From: Rhodovulum kholense
GTDB taxonomy: Bacteria > Pseudomonadota > Alphaproteobacteria > Rhodobacterales > Rhodobacteraceae
Assembly: GCF_003053725.1 (NCBI RefSeq)
Contig: NZ_QAYC01000001.1
Coordinates: 1-64,000 of the forward strand
Reading direction: 5' to 3'
Length of the DNA: 64,000 nucleotides
The notes below the pieces were generated by a model, which saw only the letters and a program-made list of their open reading frames with translations, was not told the DNA's origin and ran no database searches. Made by a program: the position numbers and the translations under genes. Shown here one piece after another: positions 63,396-64,000 of this stretch (position 1 is the stretch's first letter; the number at the start of each line of letters is the position of its first letter).

Positions 63396-64000
63396 GTGAC
63401 ACCTGCGGCGCGGATCGCGGCGGCGGCGGAGCTGCTCGATGCCTGGCGCGCGGGCGCTCCGGCCGAGAAGCTGCTGACCACCTGGGCGCGGCAGAACCGC
63501 TTTGCCGGGTCGAAGGACCGGGCCGCGATCCGCGACCATGTCTTCGACGCAATTCGCTGCGCCCGATCCTTCGCCGCGCTGGGCGGGGCGGCGACGGGGC
63601 GCGGCCTGATGCTGGGCCGCCTGCGCGCCGACGGCATCGACCCCGGGGCGGTCTTCACCGGCGAGGGTCACGCTCCGGCGCCCCTGTCCGAGGCCGAAGC
63701 CGCGCCCCTGCCCAACCTGGCGGATCTGCCCGAGGCGGTCGCCTGCGACTGTCCCGAGGCGCTGGAAGAGGTGCTTCGCGACAGCCTCGGCCCGGCTTTC
63801 CGCCCGGTGATGGACCTGCTGCGGCACCGCGCGCCGGTCTTCCTGCGGGTCAATCTGCGCCGCAGCGGCCGGGACGAGGCGGCGGCTCTGCTGGCGGGGG
63901 AAGGGATCGAGACCCGGCCGCATGCGCTTTCGCCCACCGCGCTGGAGGTGACGGCCGGGGCACGGCGCGTCCAGCAGTCCCGCGCCTTTGCCGAGGGGGT
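63396..64000 (+). CDS. RsmB-family 16S rRNA (cytosine-C5) methyltransferase, 5' part
   Basis: The gene begins at GTG (63396) and runs off the window. The first 201 residues show the N-terminal NusB-like/RsmB regulatory part: ELLDAWRAGAPAEKLLTTWA, RFAGSKDRAAIRDHVFDA and then HRAPVFLRVN, which introduces the methyltransferase domain. Such enzymes methylate C5 of a cytosine in 16S rRNA. No ATG in the same frame upstream is available. The catalytic Cys motifs lie beyond the window, so activity cannot be checked here. Confidence 0.88.
   Translation, partial: MTPAARIAAAAELLDAWRAGAPAEKLLTTWARQNRFAGSKDRAAIRDHVFDAIRCARSFAALGGAATGRGLMLGRLRADGIDPGAVFTGEGHAPAPLSEAEAAPLPNLADLPEAVACDCPEALEEVLRDSLGPAFRPVMDLLRHRAPVFLRVNLRRSGRDEAAALLAGEGIETRPHALSPTALEVTAGARRVQQSRAFAEG

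Overview
The window is a GC-rich, densely packed alphaproteobacterial chromosome segment. The gene content and order point to a Rhodobacteraceae/Paracoccaceae member, close to Rhodobacter or Rhodovulum. The evidence is acetone carboxylase genes, a trpGDC-moaC-moeA-lexA run, a GTTC-N7-GTTC SOS box, twin-arginine TRAP binding proteins, and a gene-transfer-agent (GTA) endolysin/holin pair. I cannot name the species from sequence reading alone. No rRNA, tRNA, insertion sequence, integrase or CRISPR array was seen; this looks like core chromosome with a few lineage-specific modules.

Layout. 1-1.9 kb: 3' end of a chemoreceptor gene facing an alpha/beta hydrolase. 2.0-9.2 kb (minus strand): acetone carboxylase acxABC, preceded by its activator acxR; the acxR-acxA gap carries phased TGTCCGG repeats. 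9.5-12.4 kb (minus): acetolactate synthase ilvI, a small membrane ORF and ilvH, preceded by a leader peptide and attenuator. 12.7-18.5 kb (plus): TRAP transporter with two tandem binding proteins, a DctQ and an oversized DctM. 18.6-26.7 kb: bpt, an RDD protein, mmsA with a divergent LysR gene, a CBS protein, coaD, a coiled-coil gene with zapA, grxD, bolA and an acetyltransferase. 26.8-33.8 kb: purL, a possible small RNA, and a LysR regulator divergent from a fused indolepyruvate:ferredoxin oxidoreductase, with a perfect inverted repeat between them. 34-41 kb (plus): acyltransferase, murI, argC, ccmE, the GTA endolysin and holin, ccmF, ccmH.

41-52 kb: an enoyl-CoA hydratase family gene, a small lipoprotein, gltA, gltX, comEC overlapping tail-to-tail with lexA, and moeA-moaC-trpC-trpD-trpG. 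52-58.6 kb: a YibQ-like divergent polysaccharide deacetylase with a long Pro/Ala linker built partly from 12-bp tandem repeats, then a sulfite reductase/siroheme operon (cysG, DUF2849, cysI, cysH, DUF934). 58.8-64 kb: an M1-type metallopeptidase, thiamin salvage genes thiM-thiE-thiD behind a TPP riboswitch, and the 5' part of an RsmB-family rRNA methyltransferase.

The most noteworthy points are: (i) the AcxR AAA+ domain appears to lack the sigma-54-contacting GAFTGA loop, and no convincing -24/-12 promoter is seen at acxA; (ii) the GTA lysis cassette is embedded inside the cytochrome c maturation genes, and its Shine-Dalgarno lies in a hairpin; (iii) there is a well-formed ilv attenuator with a Leu-Val-Leu-Val-Ile leader peptide; and (iv) three separate 12-bp repeat tracts occur in the YibQ-like gene.
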